Both the position numbers and the translations under genes were made by a program. Positions 25,012-33,827 of a stretch of 64,000 nucleotides of DNA are shown one piece after another (position 1 is the stretch's first letter; every line of letters begins with the position of its first letter). Under the pieces are notes generated by a model. That model was not told the DNA's origin, searched no databases, and saw nothing but the letters and a program-made list of their open reading frames with translations. Source of the stretch: JBCCMF01 sp038747545 (GTDB lineage Bacteria; Bacteroidota; Rhodothermia; Rhodothermales; JBCCMF01); NCBI GenBank assembly GCA_038747545.1, contig JBCDJT010000006.1, positions 1-64,000 of the forward strand, written 5' to 3'.

Positions 25012-27138
25012 ATGCGTGTGGTAATGCTGTTGTGGTGGTGCGTCTGTGTGCCAACGGTGTTGGGGCAGGGGCGGGCGTACGAGCGTGGCGAGCGCGCCTA
25101 TGAGCGGAACGCGTATCAGGACGCCATCGCGGCCTTTACCCAAGTCAAAGCTACCGATGCGTGCTACGCCGATGCGCAATATTGGCTGGCCCGCGCCTAC
25201 TTGATGGTAGATCCGCCGCAATTGCGAGAAGCGAAGGCGGCTTCACGCATCGCCTACAACGCCGACAAGCGAAATGACGACTACCGGGCCCTCAGTCTGC
25301 TGCTGTCCCGGGAGCGAGGCAACGGGTTTCTGCCGCTGTTCAAGCAGGTGCGCATGGAGATCATTGCCCGGCGCATCCTGCGACGCGACTCCACAAATGC
25401 CGTCGCCCACCTCGTCATAGGCGCGCGCAACGCCGAAGACTACACGTTCGCCTACAGCAGCGTATCGCTCCAAGACCGCGGCGGTTCGCTGATGGACAAC
25501 CAGGGCGAGCGCGTTGAGGACTTGCTGACACGAGGCGTCGCCAATGTGCGAAACGGTGTGGCGCTGGATCAGCGGACGGACGAGATCATCGAGGCGACGA
25601 GCCGCGTGGCACTGGATCGCCGCCGCTACGTGCGGGCGTACGCCTACTTGCTACGCGCGGCAAAGCTAGACCCCACGCTGCGCGATCCCTACCCCGAGCT
25701 GATGCGCATCATCGCTATGGCCGACCGCTACGCGGATGCCGAGCCGCTGCTCGATGCGATGGCCATCCATTATCAAAACACGGCCGAGTATTGGCTCTAC
25801 CGCGGGTTGGTCGCCGCAGAGGCCGAGCGCTACGAAGCAGCCGAGCGCGCCTTTGGCGAGGCTCGCGTGCGCCTAGGGGAGGACGAGTGGCAAGCGTTCA
25901 ACAACCCGTCGGCGTTCTACGAGGCGGGGACGCCCGAAGCCAACGCGGCGTATTGGGCCAGCCAGGACCCCCGGTTTCTCACCAGCTACAACGAACGCCT
26001 GCTCATCCACTATGCCCGCCTCGTCTACGCCGACCTCCGCTTCGGCGACATGTTCGGCAAATACCGCGGGTGGGAGACCGAGCCGGGGCAAGTCGTGGTC
26101 CGCTACGGGCGGCCCGTGAAAGAGATCAACCTGCAAGACCGCTTCGACCGCTTTGTCACATTGCGCTACGACGATGAACTCGTCTTTACGTTCATGGATC
26201 TCGCCAAGGCGGGCAAGCTCACGTTCTTCTCGCCCAAAGCTAGCTCCTTCAGCGGTCGCCCAGACTTCGACATGTGGAAGGGCGACATGACGTTGCGCTC
26301 GAAAGAGCTCTTTGAGGATTTCCCCGACCGTATCGAAAACGACAAGCTCGCGAGCATTCCCTTCCCATACCTCGTCAACCGTTTGCGCGGAGACAACGGG
26401 CAGGCCGTGTTGTGGGTGCCTGTGGGCGTCGTGGTCAACACGTTCCGGCGCACGCCCAAGCGCGGTGCGGTAACGTTGGTCGATGGAGGGCAAGGCATCG
26501 TAGCCCAGGCCTTCGAACTGGCCCCGCTAGACCCGAGTCGGACCGAACGGCTGTATGCACAAGGCACGCTGTTCGTAGACAACTACCAACTCAGCGCGCC
26601 GCCCGGCGACTATGAGATGGCTGTCGAGTTCGAGGTAGAAACGCCCGACCCGCTCGTCGCCTTCGACCGCACCAGCGTCAAGGTGCCAGATTACTCGGGG
26701 GAGGGACTGTCGGCCTCTGATCTCGTCCTCGCATACTTAATCGATGAAGACAGTGGAGGCAGTGGGGGCGCCCTCGGCAGCGTATCGCGACGTGGCTACA
26801 CCATCGACCTGGCACCATGGGGCATATTCACGGTCGGGCAGCCGTTGTATCTCTATTTCGAGCTGTACAACCTCGGGCTGAACGAGGGCGGCGAGGGGCG
26901 CTATGATGTAGAGGCCGTCATTCAGAAGCGCACCGAGCGCCGTCGTCTGTTCGGTCGCCGCGATGATAGCGCCGTCAGCGTCCGCACGCAGCAGCGCATC
27001 TCAAGCACGGATGTCGGCGACTTTCTGATCCTAGACACGAGCGATCAAGAGCCGGGGCTGTACACCGTCCGCGTGGAAGTGCGCGACCGCGAGACAGGCC
27101 AGCGCGTGGAGATGGAGCGGCAGATCCGGCTGGAGTAG
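25012..27138 (+). CDS. TPR and GWxTD-domain exported protein
   Basis: The product is 708 residues from ATG 25012 (a GTG nine bases earlier is in frame). A signal peptide (MRVVMLLWWCVCVPTVLGQ) is followed by TPR-like helices (AYERGERAYERNAYQDAIAAF, YWLARAYLM) to about residue 290. The central domain has FLTSYNERLLIHYARLVYADL and then PGQVVVRYGRPVKE, where the GxP element marks the GWxTD family. The C-terminal part is beta-rich with repeated Fn3-like strands. GWxTD proteins are common in Bacteroidota, Gemmatimonadota and Acidobacteriota and are of unknown function; envelope location is inferred from the signal peptide. It precedes the phzF-like gene. Confidence 0.8.
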   Translation: MRVVMLLWWCVCVPTVLGQGRAYERGERAYERNAYQDAIAAFTQVKATDACYADAQYWLARAYLMVDPPQLREAKAASRIAYNADKRNDDYRALSLLLSRERGNGFLPLFKQVRMEIIARRILRRDSTNAVAHLVIGARNAEDYTFAYSSVSLQDRGGSLMDNQGERVEDLLTRGVANVRNGVALDQRTDEIIEATSRVALDRRRYVRAYAYLLRAAKLDPTLRDPYPELMRIIAMADRYADAEPLLDAMAIHYQNTAEYWLYRGLVAAEAERYEAAERAFGEARVRLGEDEWQAFNNPSAFYEAGTPEANAAYWASQDPRFLTSYNERLLIHYARLVYADLRFGDMFGKYRGWETEPGQVVVRYGRPVKEINLQDRFDRFVTLRYDDELVFTFMDLAKAGKLTFFSPKASSFSGRPDFDMWKGDMTLRSKELFEDFPDRIENDKLASIPFPYLVNRLRGDNGQAVLWVPVGVVVNTFRRTPKRGAVTLVDGGQGIVAQAFELAPLDPSRTERLYAQGTLFVDNYQLSAPPGDYEMAVEFEVETPDPLVAFDRTSVKVPDYSGEGLSASDLVLAYLIDEDSGGSGGALGSVSRRGYTIDLAPWGIFTVGQPLYLYFELYNLGLNEGGEGRYDVEAVIQKRTERRRLFGRRDDSAVSVRTQQRISSTDVGDFLILDTSDQEPGLYTVRVEVRDRETGQRVEMERQIRLE

Positions 27139-27212
27139 AAGCAAAACAGTCGTAACTCTTGGGCAGCGGAGGGCGTACCTTGCCGCCGCCTGTTCACCAA
27201 GCCCACGAAGCC

Positions 27213-28013
27213 GTGCTCTACCAAGTCGATGCATTCACGAAGCAACCGTTCCGAGGCAATCCGGCAGGCGTGATGGTGCTGGAAGACGCCATCGCGGAGG
27301 CGAGGATGCAGCACATCGCGGCCGAGATGAACCTCGCTGAGACCGCGTTTCTGGTCAAGCGGGCGCCGCACCGCTACCACCTGCGCTGGTTCACGCCGAC
27401 CGTCGAAGTCGAACTGTGTGGCCATGCCACTCTAGCGAGCGCGCACATCTTGTGGGAGCATGGGCATGTGCCAGCCGAGGAGACCATCGTCTTCGACACG
27501 CTCAGCGGTGCCCTGATGGCTACACCCCACGACGGTCAGATTCAGCTCGACTTTCCCGCTACGCCACCCCAGCCCGCACTGCTTCCCAATGGCGTGCTCG
27601 AATGCCTCGGCCTCGCTGATCCGCTATACACAGGCGAATCGGTGTTCGATCAGTTCATCGAGGTCGCCTCAGAAGAGATCCTGCACAGCTTGCGGCCCAG
27701 CCTGAGTCGCTTGCGGGCTCTCCACCTAGAAAGCAAGACGCGTGGCGTCATCGTGACGTGCAAGGCCGCGCACTCAGGTGCGGACTTCATGTCGCGGTTC
27801 TTCGCGCCAGCCGCTGGGGTCGACGAAGATCCCGTGACGGGGTCGGCGCACTGCGCGCTCGCGCCGTACTGGGTGGGGCAACTTGGCCGCAACCCGCTTA
27901 TCGGCTACCAAGCCTCCAAGCGAGGCGGGACGGTCAACGTGGAGACCAAGCGTGACCGCGTGCTCCTGCGCGGCAACGCTGTCACTGTTTTCGAGCTCAA
28001 CGTCTTGGTCTAG
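27213..28013 (+). CDS. PhzF-family isomerase/epimerase
   Basis: The product is 266 residues if begun at GTG 27213, giving MLYQVDAFTKQPFRGNPAGV, the standard family N-terminus; a TTG at 27159 adds 18 non-conserved residues. The catalytic Glu sits in MNLAETAFL. Other family blocks are LRWFTPTVEVELCGHAT and DEDPVTGSAHCALAPYW. PhzF proteins have a diaminopimelate-epimerase-like fold; most genomic members act on unknown substrates rather than in phenazine synthesis, and no phenazine genes are nearby. Its stop codon TAG (28011-28013) is the first three bases of an inverted-repeat element, so the natural C-terminus may have been changed by insertion. Confidence 0.88.
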   Translation: MLYQVDAFTKQPFRGNPAGVMVLEDAIAEARMQHIAAEMNLAETAFLVKRAPHRYHLRWFTPTVEVELCGHATLASAHILWEHGHVPAEETIVFDTLSGALMATPHDGQIQLDFPATPPQPALLPNGVLECLGLADPLYTGESVFDQFIEVASEEILHSLRPSLSRLRALHLESKTRGVIVTCKAAHSGADFMSRFFAPAAGVDEDPVTGSAHCALAPYWVGQLGRNPLIGYQASKRGGTVNVETKRDRVLLRGNAVTVFELNVLV

Positions 28014-28175
28014 TGCTGCCTCAAACATGGTGTTTGGATTCGTGGCGTCCCTTTTGCCCCCCACCAGCGTTCCCTGCCCTCGCCATATCTACGGATATGA
28101 CTGCGGTCAGGCGCCTTGATGGAGGCCAAAATGGCCAGCCTCTCGGTCCGAACGTGCGTACTTGAGGCAGCACTA
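28011..28175. mobile_element. MITE-like 165-bp element with 14-bp terminal inverted repeats
   Basis: TAGTGCTGCCTCAA at 28011-28024 is repeated as its exact reverse complement TTGAGGCAGCACTA at 28162-28175. The outermost bases are TA at both ends, as expected if a TA target was duplicated (IS630/Tc1-type behaviour). The 137 bp inside contain no open frame and only weak further symmetry. The left end overlaps the stop codon of the phzF-like gene. This is the structure of a miniature inverted-repeat element mobilised in trans; no transposase of matching type is in the window. It could alternatively work as a large hairpin terminator, but no T run follows. Confidence 0.7.
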
Positions 28176-28375
28176 GTGGCCCGATGTTGTGCATGATTAC
28201 GCTTTTAGGTGTAGTTGGAACTGGAGGCGCCGAGGGGCGAACAAGAAGCCTCACTTTCTTTATTCGGATGGCGTATCTTCCGATATCATCGCTGCACTCA
28301 TCACCCACCGCACGCTGCACCTGACTGCTGGATACCACTCACTGTTACTATTCGTCATCCAGCGATGCATTCCGC
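28176..28375. other. Non-coding leader upstream of the PorV-like gene
   Basis: Together with the preceding element this makes a 362-bp gap without a gene. No convincing open frame, terminator, tRNA or strong repeat was seen. It presumably carries the promoter for the PorV-like/GT2/methyltransferase operon, but no consensus could be assigned with confidence. Confidence 0.4.
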
Positions 28376-29497
28376 ATGCGTAATCCCATGATTTCAACTC
28401 GCTTCCTGGGCCAGTGCGGCCTGGCTGTGCTTCTCCTCGGATTGCTCGTGCTTCCCGCACAGGCGCAGCGCGTCGCCAAGTACGGCGCCGATTTCCTCGG
28501 CGATGGCGTCGGTGGTCGGGCGCTCGGGATGGGCGGTGCGTACGTCGGGCTCGTAAACGATGTCACGGCGGGCTACTGGAACAGCGCCGGGCTCAGCGCA
28601 CTCCAGTACCCTGAGGTTGCCTACATGCATGCCGAGCGCTTTGCGGGCGTCGTCTCGTTCGATTACGCCAGCGCCGCCTTCCCCGTCAGCAGCCGCTCTA
28701 CGATTGGCATCTCGTACTTCCGCAGCGGCGTTAACGACATCAAGAATACGCTGGACGCCTGGGACCCCGAGCGCGACCAGCCACGCCCCGATGCCGAGTC
28801 GCGCATCCGCAGCTTCTCCGCTGCCGACGCCGCCTTCTACGTCAGCTATGCGCGCAACCTGAACGGCCCGCTCAACCTGGGCGTGACCGCCAAGCTCATC
28901 CGCCGCACCATCGGCGACTTCGCCGACGCGTGGGGCTACAGCTTCGACGTCGCCCTGCAGTACCGCACCCAGCGCTTCGTGGTCGGCGCCAACGTGCAGG
29001 ACGTCTCCACGATGCTGCAGACCTGGAGCATCAACGACGCGTCGCTGGCCAACCTGGAGACGGTGTACGACACCACGCTGCCCGAGGGCGGCACCGAGCT
29101 CGTGCTGCCTGTAGCCCGCCTGGGCTCGGGGTACATCCTGCCGATGGGGCTCAACTCGCTGACCCTTGGCTTCGACCTCGATGTCGCCTTCGACGGCACG
29201 CAGGCCTTCGCCATCAACACGGGCGATCTGTCGTATCATCCCCGCGTGGGCGCAGAGTTCAGCGTCCGCGACGTCGTTGCCTTCCGCGCGGGTATCAGCC
29301 GCGTCACCAACAGCGAGCGCTACGGCTTCGACGTCACGCCGACCGCAGGCGTCGGGCTGCGCATCAGCCAGTTCGCCATCGACTACGGCTTCGGCGACTT
29401 CGCGGGGTTGACCTCCGATCTCGGCTTCTCGCACCGCCTCTCGGCGCAGCTCACGCTGGAGCAGCCACGCATGAAGCGCAAAGAGCCCGAGAACTAG
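28376..29497 (+). CDS. PorV/PorQ family outer-membrane protein
   Basis: The product is 373 residues with a signal peptide ending near PAQAQ (about residue 31). The segment GGRALGMGGAYVGLVNDVTAGYWNSAGLS is the signature of PorV/PorQ/UPF0164 outer-membrane beta-barrels. Alternating strands follow to the end, such as LGVTAKLIRRTIGDF and FAIDYGFGDF. PorV shuttles T9SS cargo from the translocon to the attachment complex; other members are long-chain-fatty-acid-transporter-like barrels. Which role applies is not decidable, but T9SS cargo is encoded in the same window. The GT2 gene begins 4 bp after its stop, implying one operon. Confidence 0.8.
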   Translation: MRNPMISTRFLGQCGLAVLLLGLLVLPAQAQRVAKYGADFLGDGVGGRALGMGGAYVGLVNDVTAGYWNSAGLSALQYPEVAYMHAERFAGVVSFDYASAAFPVSSRSTIGISYFRSGVNDIKNTLDAWDPERDQPRPDAESRIRSFSAADAAFYVSYARNLNGPLNLGVTAKLIRRTIGDFADAWGYSFDVALQYRTQRFVVGANVQDVSTMLQTWSINDASLANLETVYDTTLPEGGTELVLPVARLGSGYILPMGLNSLTLGFDLDVAFDGTQAFAINTGDLSYHPRVGAEFSVRDVVAFRAGISRVTNSERYGFDVTPTAGVGLRISQFAIDYGFGDFAGLTSDLGFSHRLSAQLTLEQPRMKRKEPEN

Positions 29498-29501
29498 GCG
29501 T

Positions 29502-30491
29502 ATGGCTCTAGCGCGTGATGGCACCCCGAGCGATGCTCAGGCCAACGCCCTCGTCTTCCTGATCCCGATCTACAACGACTGGGACGCCGCGCAGCACCTC
29601 GCCCGCGACATCGACGCCCTAGGCTTGGACGCGCCCGTCTGGCTCTACTTCATCGACGATGCCTCGCAACAGCCTCGCCCATCCACGTTTGGGCAAGAGA
29701 TTCGGGCAGATGTCAACGTGCTGCGCCTGCAGACCAACCTCGGCCACCAGAAAGCTATCGCCGTCGGGTTAGCCTACGTACATGAGCATGTGGCAGGCGT
29801 CCGCGCCGTGGTGGTCATGGATGGCGATGGCGAGGACCGCCCGTCCGACGTGCCCCGCTTGCTGGAGGCGTTTGATGCGCACGATGGGCAGCAGATCGTG
29901 TTCGCGGCTCGCGCCAAGCGTACCGAGGGCACGCGCTTCAAGGTGATGTACCACGTGTACAAAGCCGTACACCGCGTGGCCACGGGGCAGGGCGTGAAGG
30001 TGGGTAACTTCAGCGTGATCCCCGCGCGTTACCTGCCCAGCCTCGCCGTGATGTCGGACGTGTGGATTCACTACGCTGCGGCGGTCTTCAAGTCCAAGCT
30101 TCCCTACGCTGTCGTCCCCGCCGACCGGGGCGAGCGCTACGCGGGGAAGTCGAAGATGAACCTGAGCTCGCTGATCGTCCATGGGCTCAGCGCGCTCTCC
30201 GTCTACAGCGAGCGCATCGGCGTACGGATGCTAGAGGCCAGCGCGTGGATCTTTGGCGGGCTCTTCCTGACGCTCGTGGGGCTGTTTGTCGCCTCCCTCA
30301 TCGACCCCGCCGTCGACGCTGTGGGCGGTGCGGTGCTGCTCGGCATCGCGTTCGTGATCCTGTTGCAGTTCGGGCTGCTGGCGCTCGTTTTCGTCTTCTT
30401 GACGCTTGGCAACCGCTCGCGCACGACCATGCTGCCCATCCGCGACTACGCCTTCTTCGTCGAAGGTTGCGAGGCCATCCATGCCGACTGA
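29502..30491 (+). CDS. Family 2 glycosyltransferase, membrane-anchored
   Basis: The product is 329 residues. The GT-A domain begins with LVFLIPIYNDWDAAQHL, contains the nucleotide-sugar/metal motif VVVMDGDGEDRP, and has the amphipathic IHYAAAVFKSKLPY and RYAGKSKMNLSSL near its end, as in DPM1/polyprenyl-phosphate sugar transferases. Two C-terminal membrane helices (ASAWIFGGLFLTLVGLFVAS and FVILLQFGLLALVFVFL) anchor it. A lipid-linked acceptor is likely, but donor and acceptor are not identifiable. It overlaps the methyltransferase gene by 11 bp and follows the PorV-like gene by 4 bp. Confidence 0.9.
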   Translation: MALARDGTPSDAQANALVFLIPIYNDWDAAQHLARDIDALGLDAPVWLYFIDDASQQPRPSTFGQEIRADVNVLRLQTNLGHQKAIAVGLAYVHEHVAGVRAVVVMDGDGEDRPSDVPRLLEAFDAHDGQQIVFAARAKRTEGTRFKVMYHVYKAVHRVATGQGVKVGNFSVIPARYLPSLAVMSDVWIHYAAAVFKSKLPYAVVPADRGERYAGKSKMNLSSLIVHGLSALSVYSERIGVRMLEASAWIFGGLFLTLVGLFVASLIDPAVDAVGGAVLLGIAFVILLQFGLLALVFVFLTLGNRSRTTMLPIRDYAFFVEGCEAIHAD

Positions 30492-31197
30492 CGCCGGATA
30501 CACGTACGAAGGCACCGAGCTCGATCTGTTTGCCGAGGCGCATAACTGGAAGGCGTATTGGCTGAAGCAGATCGCGCGATACATGCGCGGTCGCGTGCTC
30601 GAGGTGGGGGCAGGGCAGGGGACTAACACGGGAGCGTTTCTGAACTTGCCTAGCGTGGATGAGGTCACCTGCCTGGAGCCGGATGCGCAGCTGCTTGAAA
30701 CGCTGCAGCTGGCCCATCCCGCCGTCGATGCCCGCGTGGGAACGTTGGCCAACCTGGACGCCAAGGCCGCGTTCGACACCATCGTCTACATCGACGTCCT
30801 TGAACACATCGAAGACGACAGTAGTGAGCTGAAACGTGCGGCGATGCATCTGGCCTCTGGCGGCCACCTCATCGTGTTGAGCCCTGCGCATCCGTGGCTG
30901 TTCACGCCCTTCGACGCGGCCATCGGTCACTACCGTCGGTACACCAAGCCGATGCTGCGCGCGATCACACCACCCATGCTACAGATGGTGGAGAGCTTCT
31001 ACCTCGACAGCGTGGGGATGGTGCTGGCGTCCGCGGCGAACAAGCTGCTCCTCAAGCAAGCCGCGCCTACGCCGGGACAGATCGCGTTGTGGGACCGGGT
31101 CATGGTGCCCATGTCGCGGCTGGTTGATCCGTTATTGCAAAGAAAAACAGGCAAAACGGTGGTAGGCGTGTGGACGCCTCAGCGCGACGGCGCGTAG
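30481..31197 (+). CDS. Class I SAM-dependent methyltransferase
   Basis: The product is 238 residues from ATG 30481, whose codons overlap the GT2 stop. SAM-binding motif I is GRVLEVGAGQGTNTG, with LEPDAQ after strand 2 and YIDVLEHIEDD as the motif IV region. The C-terminal part has VLSPAHPWLFTPFDAAIGHYR followed by YTKPML, typical of methyltransferases that accompany polyprenyl-phosphate glycosyltransferases. The overlap with GT2 implies coupling and a shared glycan or lipid substrate. The last 19 bp overlap the convergent lipoprotein gene. Confidence 0.9.
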   Translation: MPTDAGYTYEGTELDLFAEAHNWKAYWLKQIARYMRGRVLEVGAGQGTNTGAFLNLPSVDEVTCLEPDAQLLETLQLAHPAVDARVGTLANLDAKAAFDTIVYIDVLEHIEDDSSELKRAAMHLASGGHLIVLSPAHPWLFTPFDAAIGHYRRYTKPMLRAITPPMLQMVESFYLDSVGMVLASAANKLLLKQAAPTPGQIALWDRVMVPMSRLVDPLLQRKTGKTVVGVWTPQRDGA

Positions 31198-31991
31198 TCG
31201 TAGTACGAGGAAACGGTGCGCAGAGTGCGGTTGCCCTCGAATGGCATCATCATCACGGTCTCGAAGCGCGAGTTGTAGGGCACCCAGTCGCCCTCGGCGG
31301 TCTGCCGGATGTGGACGAAGAAGCTGCTCTCTTCGCGGAAGAGGAAGGCGAGGTCGATGCGGTCGAGCGAGGCGGCCAGGAGCTGGTTGCTGCGCCGGTC
31401 TAGGTAGAGCCGTACGCGGCGGATATTGAGGTCGTCGCCGTCGTCGGGGCGGGCGCGGATTTCTATGACGCGCGCAGCTTGGTCGAACAGCAGCGTGTCG
31501 GGGCGCAGGCGGTACTGGTAGGCTTCGAAGAACTCGGGCTTGAGGTAGGGCGGGTCGTCGGGGAGGACGTAGGGCGTCACATCGCCCGGGTCTTCGGCTT
31601 CCACGTTTGCCGAGACGAAGTTCTGGAAGAAGCCATAGTCGAACTCGCCTTGCAGGGCATCGCGGAGCACGTCGAAGGTGCGGCCTTGGCCCGTCATCGT
31701 ATGGCGAACCTCGTGTTGCTCGGAGGCTTGTAAGATCTCCTCGTCGTCGCGCTGATCCACGCGGGTGTAGCGCGTGAAGTCGTAGTAACGCAGGTTACCG
31801 AAGGCATTGTCCATGCCCGACGTACTCATCTGATCCATCAAGTCGAACACGACGCGCTGCTCCGACGGGTCCTGGGCAAACTGTGCCTTCCACATCGCCT
31901 CCTCCTCGGGTGTGCCGTCAAACTGCTCGGGCACTGTGCAAGCGCTGAGGACAGTTAAGCAAAGCAGGGGCAGGAAGCGGAATGGACGCAT
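31179..31991 (-). CDS. Lipoprotein of unknown function
   Basis: The product is 270 residues from the ATG giving MRPFRFLPLLCLTVLSAC, a lipoprotein signal. The frame is open for 135 further codons upstream, but that part runs under the opposite-strand suhB and is not signal-like. The mature region starts with a helical segment, continues with QHEVRHTMTGQGRTFDVL and several long beta strands (RVIEIRARP, IRRVRLYLDRRSNQLLAA, RFETVMMMPFEG), and ends with a tyrosine-rich strand. The C-terminal half resembles LolA/LppX-like half-barrels in pattern only. No neighbour indicates its job; it converges with the methyltransferase gene and is divergent from suhB. Confidence 0.65.
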   Translation of the reverse strand: MRPFRFLPLLCLTVLSACTVPEQFDGTPEEEAMWKAQFAQDPSEQRVVFDLMDQMSTSGMDNAFGNLRYYDFTRYTRVDQRDDEEILQASEQHEVRHTMTGQGRTFDVLRDALQGEFDYGFFQNFVSANVEAEDPGDVTPYVLPDDPPYLKPEFFEAYQYRLRPDTLLFDQAARVIEIRARPDDGDDLNIRRVRLYLDRRSNQLLAASLDRIDLAFLFREESSFFVHIRQTAEGDWVPYNSRFETVMMMPFEGNRTLRTVSSYYDYAPSR

Positions 31992-32087
31992 AATCCCGGA
32001 AGCGCCGCATGGTTGGATCGAGAGGGCTGACAAACGGTACATCGGCTGGAAAAGCTCCGCCTGAACATCCGTCGAAAAAATTTGCAC

Positions 32088-32912
32088 ATGAATGGGAGAA
32101 TACCCCCCTGGCGCCTTGAGCTCGATGCGGCTGTGGATACCGCCTGGGCGGCTGCGCGCCTCATCCAGCCCCATGCGGGGCGCGTCGGCACCAGCCAGAT
32201 CCAGGAAAAGGTGCGGCACGACCTCGTGACCGAACTGGACCTGGCCTCGCAGCGCCTCATCCAAGCACAGCTGGCCCGCGCGTTCCCTGACGATCGGTTC
32301 CTGGGCGAGGAGAGTGGTGAGGCCGACTTCGAGGGCTATCGCCACGGTCGGGTCTGGATTGTAGACCCCATCGACGGGACCACCAACTTCGCCCATGGCT
32401 TACCGCCCTACGCGATTAGCATTGGCCTGGTGGAGGACGGCGAGCCGAAAGTAGGTGTCGTGCTGGATGTCTCGGCGGGCGACCTCTACACGGCGACCGC
32501 GGGCGGCGGTGCGTACCGCAACGGGCAGCGGCTGCACGTCAGCATGGCGGCTACGCTGGACGAGTCGGTGGTGCTGACGGGGTTTCCGGCCAGCGCGGTC
32601 GAATACATGGGGCTCTACATGACAATCTTCGAGCAGATGCTTCGCCGATGCCGTGGGGTGCGGCGGCCGGGCTGCGCATCGGTGGATCTAGCGTATGTAG
32701 CGGCGGGCGTGTCGGAAGCGTTCTACGAGACCGGCTTGCGACCGTGGGACATGGCAGCGGGTGTCCTGCTGGTGACCGAAGCTGGCGGGCGCGCCACGGA
32801 CAACAGGGGCCACGCCATCGACGTGCTCGGGCGCCAGCTTGTCGCCTCGAACGGACACATCCACGAGGTCCTGCTGGAACAGGTAGCGAGTATGAAAGAC
32901 GTGTTTAGTTGA
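32088..32912 (+). CDS. suhB: Inositol-1-monophosphatase family phosphatase
   Basis: The product is 274 residues. The metal-binding set is complete: FLGEESGE, VWIVDPIDGTTNFAHGLP (the D-P-I-D-G-T core) and RPWDMAAGVLLVTEAGG. The enzyme hydrolyses inositol monophosphates and related sugar phosphates with Mg; in some bacteria SuhB also assists rRNA transcription. Start choice among TTG 32082 and ATG 32088 is arbitrary within two codons. The 96-bp gap to the divergent lipoprotein gene should hold both promoters. FabI follows 81 bp downstream. Confidence 0.93.
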   Translation: MNGRIPPWRLELDAAVDTAWAAARLIQPHAGRVGTSQIQEKVRHDLVTELDLASQRLIQAQLARAFPDDRFLGEESGEADFEGYRHGRVWIVDPIDGTTNFAHGLPPYAISIGLVEDGEPKVGVVLDVSAGDLYTATAGGGAYRNGQRLHVSMAATLDESVVLTGFPASAVEYMGLYMTIFEQMLRRCRGVRRPGCASVDLAYVAAGVSEAFYETGLRPWDMAAGVLLVTEAGGRATDNRGHAIDVLGRQLVASNGHIHEVLLEQVASMKDVFS

Positions 32913-32993
32913 GCGCGGTTGGTCCATCGGCGCCTCGTTTTGCCTAGTTTGGCGCTTCATTCGACTCACAAGCACGCAGCATCGCACCCCATC

Positions 32994-33827
32994 ATGGCAA
33001 ACGGAAACGGACTTCTCGCTGGAAAGAAAGGCGTCATCTTTGGCGCGCTCAACGACCAGAGCATCGCTTGGGCCATCGCCGAGGCTGTGTACCGCGAGGG
33101 TGGCGAGTTTGTGCTGTCGAACGCCCCCGTAGCCAAGCGCTTGGGCAGCGTGGATGCGCTCGCTGAGAAGACAGGCAGCGACGTGCTCTGGGCCGATGCT
33201 ACCAGCGACGATGATCTGGAAACGCTGTTCACGCAAGCGAAAGAGAAGCTGGGCGGCGTCGATTTCGTGGTGCACTCCATCGGGATGGGGCTCAACGTGC
33301 GGAAGAAGAAGCCGTACGAAAGTCTTAACTACAACTGGTACTTGAAGACGCTCGATATCTCGGCCGTGAGTCTGCACCGCATCGTGCATCATGCCATGGA
33401 GACGGGCGCCATGAACGACGGCGGGTCGGTTGTCGCGCTCTCGTACATCGGTGCGCAGCGCATCTTCTCGAAGTACAGCGAGATGGGCGATGCCAAGGCG
33501 CTGCTGGAGAGCATCGTGCGCTCGTGGGGCTACCGCCTCGGCCGTCGCGGCATCCGCATCAACTCGATCTCGCAGAGCCCCACCAAGACGGTCGCAGGCT
33601 CGGGCATCAAGGGCTTCGACAGCATGTTCACCTTCGGCGCCCAGCTCTCGCCGCTAGGCAACGCCGATGCCGCCAGCTGCGCCGATTACACCGTGACGCT
33701 CCTAAGCGACCTCACACGGATGGTCACCATGCAAAACCTCTACCACGACGGCGGCTTCAGCGCCATGGGCATCTCGGATGAACTCGTAGAGTCCCTGCAG
33801 GTCGCCTTCGGCAGCGACGACGCGTGA
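32994..33827 (+). CDS. fabI: Enoyl-[acyl-carrier-protein] reductase (NADH)
   Basis: The product is 277 residues, the normal FabI length, from ATG 32994; 25 upstream codons are open but not conserved. It is an SDR enzyme that reduces the trans-2-enoyl-ACP double bond in each fatty-acid elongation cycle. The variant cofactor motif GVIFGALNDQSIAWAIA and the FabI active site Tyr151-x9-Tyr161-x6-Lys168 (YIGAQRIF, YSEMGDAK) are intact. LGRRGIRINSISQSPTKT and a C-terminal VYHDGGFSAMG-like segment follow. Its TGA overlaps the GTG of the HAD phosphatase gene by 4 bp, so the two are translationally coupled. Confidence 0.97.
   Translation: MANGNGLLAGKKGVIFGALNDQSIAWAIAEAVYREGGEFVLSNAPVAKRLGSVDALAEKTGSDVLWADATSDDDLETLFTQAKEKLGGVDFVVHSIGMGLNVRKKKPYESLNYNWYLKTLDISAVSLHRIVHHAMETGAMNDGGSVVALSYIGAQRIFSKYSEMGDAKALLESIVRSWGYRLGRRGIRINSISQSPTKTVAGSGIKGFDSMFTFGAQLSPLGNADAASCADYTVTLLSDLTRMVTMQNLYHDGGFSAMGISDELVESLQVAFGSDDA

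Noticed and set aside
31992..32396. N-terminal extension of 135 codons on the lipoprotein frame at 31179
   Set aside because: The extension lies antisense to suhB, and a perfect lipoprotein signal begins at the internal Met, so the extension is a shadow.
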